This document shows, one piece after another, positions 61,163-64,000 of a DNA stretch of 64,000 nt. Numbering within the stretch: position 1 is the stretch's first letter; the number at the start of each line of letters is the position of its first letter. The notes under the pieces are model-generated. The model ran no database searches. It was given only the letters and a program-made list of their open reading frames with translations, and was not told the DNA's origin. The stretch is from contig JAKLMB010000054.1 of NCBI GenBank assembly GCA_022813625.1, positions 1 through 64,000 of the forward strand. The letters run 5' to 3'. The position numbers were made by a program, and so were the translations under genes. The DNA comes from Aaosphaeria pasadenensis. Lineage: Eukaryota > Ascomycota > Dothideomycetes > Pleosporales.

Positions 61163-62435
61163 AGGTGGAAGTGAGATGTGGATGGATGATGGATGTTGGA
61201 TGTTGGATGATGTTGGGTGTCGAAAGCGTCTGGGGCGGAGGAGGAAGGCAGGCGGCGGCAGTAGACAGTAACTAGTAGACTAGTGTTTCGAAGGCGCGCG
61301 ACAGGGCTGTACCGTACACTATAAATGTATTGAATGTACAGTACTGTTTCAAGTCTGACGACGAGAGAAGGAGAAGAAGGAGAAGGAGAAGGAGAAAACA
61401 AAGACCCGATCCAGGTCCAGGTCCAGGTTCAGGTCCAGATCAAGTAAAGATTAAGATACCAATGCAGACACAGGAACGGAGGAGCGGTCGGGATAAAATT
61501 ACTCGGGATATGTGTGCACGGAGGAGGAGTATATAGGTAGGTAGTTACGAGTATTACTCCGTATAGAGAGAGAGACAGAGAGACAGAGGGAGAATTGGAG
61601 AGATGAGGAGTTGGAGTAAGAGTAAGAGTAAAACTTCCTATTAAAAGGTGATATCTGAGGTATTACACAGTAGGGACTCGGTAATTAATGAAATGGATTC
61701 GTAAAATACGTTTGCTTTTGCCATCAACCTCTGATTAATAATTCAGAAGCTTCATCCATTGTACCTCGTAAGTGTAGGTAGTCAGTTAGAATGGATGTAC
61801 AAGTACGGAGTACTTCCGTAATGTAATCAAAACCATTCCATCTCTTGGAGCTTTTCGCAGTCATCGAACAAACACGTTGCAATGGAAACGATTTGCCTCA
61901 CCAATTCAATCATGTTTCCTTGCCATCATTCGCAGGTAGGTGATGACCAGTAATCAGAGAGACCGAGTTAATATCAAGGTATAAACGGGCACGCTGTGAA
62001 CAAGCACGCGATCCGTCGGAGAGTGAGACGGAGGCGGCGGCTAGGCCCAGCGGCGGTCATACACTCTGAACAAGTTTTCATTCCCAGAATCCACCACATG
62101 ATTGTATATGTACATACTACAACGTACACACGAGGACGTCCACACATACATGCTGTGTACGGCTCCATATAAAGATTTCTTATGGCCAGGCATGACGGGG
62201 TAGTCATGCGACCCCTTTGTCGCCATGGTGAGCTGGCACTGCATTCAAGTTCAATCTCTGTCCTGCTGTCTTATTATGACAAGTCCAGACCAAAGTGCTC
62301 CTGCTCGTACTCGGCAGTACTTGTGACTGGTACTTGTAATTAGTGGTACATACCGGTACATAGGTACATATGACCCTGTAGCAGTTTGCTTCGGGATATG
62401 AACTGGTGTGTGTAGTATTATTACAGGTACTACTC

Positions 62436-62461
62436 CGTACTTGTGAGCCGTACTTGTGAGT
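62436..62461. repeat. Direct repeat CCGTACTTGTGAG, two copies
   Basis: The 13-base unit CCGTACTTGTGAG occurs twice in tandem immediately after and overlapping a TACTCCGTA copy. Nearby TACTTGTGACTGGTACTTGTAA at 62318-62339 is a loose third variant. Confidence 0.75.
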
Positions 62462-63650
62462 ATTAGTACTAGTCATTGTCCTTGTTCAGGCGGTTATAGC
62501 AGCCACCTACGTTCGTTCACAGTGCAATCTACCTGAAAACCGGCTGGGCGTCTGACGTTCTGCCTCCTGCATTTTGGCACTGTCTGGTCTCGCGAACAAG
62601 ATTATTACAGTCCGATACGATACTGTGTACACAGTACTTGCAGTCCTCACCCTAAATATAGCCTGGACGGCCTCCGAGCTCACGGCCAATATTATAACTA
62701 ATCAATTGCACACACTCCAACCCATCATGTCCTTGCGTACTGACTTACGAGCATGCTTGACAACAACCTGCTAGATGGAATGCACATTATCTACTTGTTT
62801 GTCACAGGTTTATTTATCACTAATTATTGACAAAAGCACACTTGTTTCCCATGTGCCTGCAAAGTCCTAGTCAAGCACCTTACATCTAAGTTCTAATACA
62901 TCAAAATCTCCTGACAAATCAAACACCCACTCGATGGTTTCATGCACACCATCCGTACGACACGCAGGATTCGTCTCAATCTCACCAACTCTATCTATCG
63001 GGTGTTTCAATCTTAGAGAAGTGCATTGTGATAAAGGGTTGTATTAAGGGTAGAGAGATATCAAAGATAATCCGCAGGTTCGTGTCAATATCGGTGTCGG
63101 ACGGACATTATGGTCACGTCATCGTTGGCCCAATCCACCCAGCAAGGGGAAATGCAGACAATCGACCGGCGGCCGAGTCAGAGCCATGACATGTATACAT
63201 TCAAGTCTACTCTTATGATGCTACACACTTACTTGTCTCTACAATATGCAGCACAAAGGGACGGTTTGCCATTGTAGCCGTAGAGCGGGCGAGGTTAGTC
63301 CTGTCCATACTATCGATGCTCCTACTCACAATGCCCAAATATAGTACGAGGATTGTGACACGAACCCATCTTGCCTGGCCGTTCGCCCCGCCTCCAACTT
63401 ATCGTTCATTACTGTCGACAGATACAAGGTAGCCGACGGATAGACCCTTGGCCTGCCAGACGTCTATCATCATCCATCACGATCTCGAGTCGGCAAGGTA
63501 GAGCAAGAACCTGGGAAGATTTACACATGCCTGTGTGCAGTTTGGGAAGCTTGAAATTCTATTCATCATCTTACGTATCTACAAAGAAGTGGAAAGCTCC
63601 ATCCGTCGACCTGACAGGCCTCAGCGTCCTCATTTCTCAGAACCAATCCT

Positions 63651-64000
63651 TCAGCAGCTGACTGGTGCTGGTCCAGGAACAGTGTAAGAGTTGAAGTTGT
63701 TATAGATGTTGGCGGTGTAGCCTGGATCGGATGCCTTCACGTGACCAGGGATCTTGACACCGCTGAACGTCTTGGAGCCGCCGCCAGTGACCTTGATCTG
63801 TGCGCAAGAGATGTAGAATTGAGGGGTCGATCCTGGATTGTGGATGGCGAGCTGCTCAATGCGGAGGAGGTAGTCTCCAGCGGGGATGCATGACGGGATG
63901 TTGGCCGAGTAGGTGGTGCTCAAATCCCATGTGCCTCCAGGGAACTTAGGTCCGATCTCCTTGAACTTGAACCAGTCACCACTGCCGTCAGATGCAGCGG
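63651..64000 (-). CDS. AA9 lytic polysaccharide monooxygenase, C-terminal part
   Basis: An open frame reaches the right edge of the window, so only the last 115 or so residues are seen and the start lies outside. The visible part reads SDGSGDWFKFKEIGPKF, GGTWDL, then IPSCIPAGDYLLRIEQLAIH and PQFYISCAQIKVTGGG, the C-terminal core of AA9 (formerly GH61): the Gln and Tyr of Q-F-Y form part of the copper site, with Tyr as the axial ligand, and the two Cys make the usual disulfide. The N-terminal copper-binding His is not in the window. There is no carbohydrate-binding module after the domain; the protein ends PGPAPVSC. These enzymes oxidatively cleave cellulose and related glucans outside the cell. 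Confidence 0.93.
   Translation of the reverse strand, partial: AASDGSGDWFKFKEIGPKFPGGTWDLSTTYSANIPSCIPAGDYLLRIEQLAIHNPGSTPQFYISCAQIKVTGGGSKTFSGVKIPGHVKASDPGYTANIYNNFNSYTVPGPAPVSC

Larger units (their letters stand above)
60721..63650. other. Intergenic, low-complexity, no gene seen
   Basis: From 60721 to about 61640 the + strand is purine-rich, so the sense strand of the F-box/WD40 gene is pyrimidine-rich, with microsatellites; this is the likely promoter and leader. The rest holds short frames only. Exact TACTCCGTA copies lie at 61555, 61804 and 62431, and a 13-base direct repeat at 62436-62461. Confidence 0.55.

Noticed and set aside
1..64000. tRNA, rRNA and CRISPR candidates
   Set aside because: By eye I found no cloverleaf with a matching T-loop, no rRNA similarity and no spaced direct repeats. 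A covariance-model search would be decisive.

Overview
The window is nuclear DNA of a filamentous ascomycete (Pezizomycotina). Genes are split by short GT-AG introns of about 40-130 bases, the families are fungal (Zn2Cys6 regulator, HET-domain protein, cutinase, AA9 monooxygenase), and genes lie on both strands separated by long intergenic DNA. I cannot settle class or genus from the sequence. I rebuilt exon structures by hand from reading frame, GT/AG borders and family conservation, so every junction is a model.

Left third (1-24 kb), mostly metabolic and accessory genes: an isochorismatase-like hydrolase (2.5-3.7 kb, +), a eukaryotic acetate kinase (4.1-5.5 kb, -), an unrecognised secreted protein (6.4-7.8 kb, -), an F-box-like protein (9.1-9.9 kb, +), an FMN-dependent 2-hydroxyacid dehydrogenase (10.8-12.1 kb, +), an AAAP amino-acid transporter (12.9-14.3 kb, +) and a HET-domain protein (14.7-16.7 kb, -). 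Then comes a compact functional cluster: a nine-exon Zn2Cys6 regulator (17.4-19.8 kb, -), a UbiX/Pad1 flavin prenyltransferase (20.7-21.3 kb, -) and a divergent UbiD/Fdc1 decarboxylase (22.0-23.5 kb, +). Its content matches the padA-cdcA-sdrA (sorbic/cinnamic acid decarboxylation) cluster of Aspergillus.

Middle (24-41 kb): a secreted cutinase (+), a TauD-type dioxygenase (-) whose best gene model has a duplicated C-terminal motif, a small membrane protein (-) and an MFS transporter (-). About 7.9 kb follow (33.5-41.3 kb) in which I find no gene. Its right end is a pyrimidine-rich, microsatellite-filled leader in front of the next gene.

Right part (41-61 kb) is a dense block of conserved housekeeping genes: an Est1/Smg7-like protein with an N-terminal zinc finger, ALG5 (dolichyl-phosphate glucosyltransferase), SRP72, TFIIE-alpha, PUS1 and the mitochondrial phosphate carrier. 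A secreted type-B carboxylesterase and a Cdc4-like F-box/WD40 protein complete it. The window ends inside an AA9 lytic polysaccharide monooxygenase (-). Cutinase, carboxylesterase and AA9 together suggest a plant-associated or saprotrophic life.

The most noteworthy items are the decarboxylase-regulator cluster, the duplicated tail of the TauD protein, the unrecognised secreted protein, and a 9-base near-palindrome (TACTCCGTA) found eight times in intergenic DNA where about 0.5 copies would be expected by chance. I found no convincing tRNA, rRNA, CRISPR or intact transposon.
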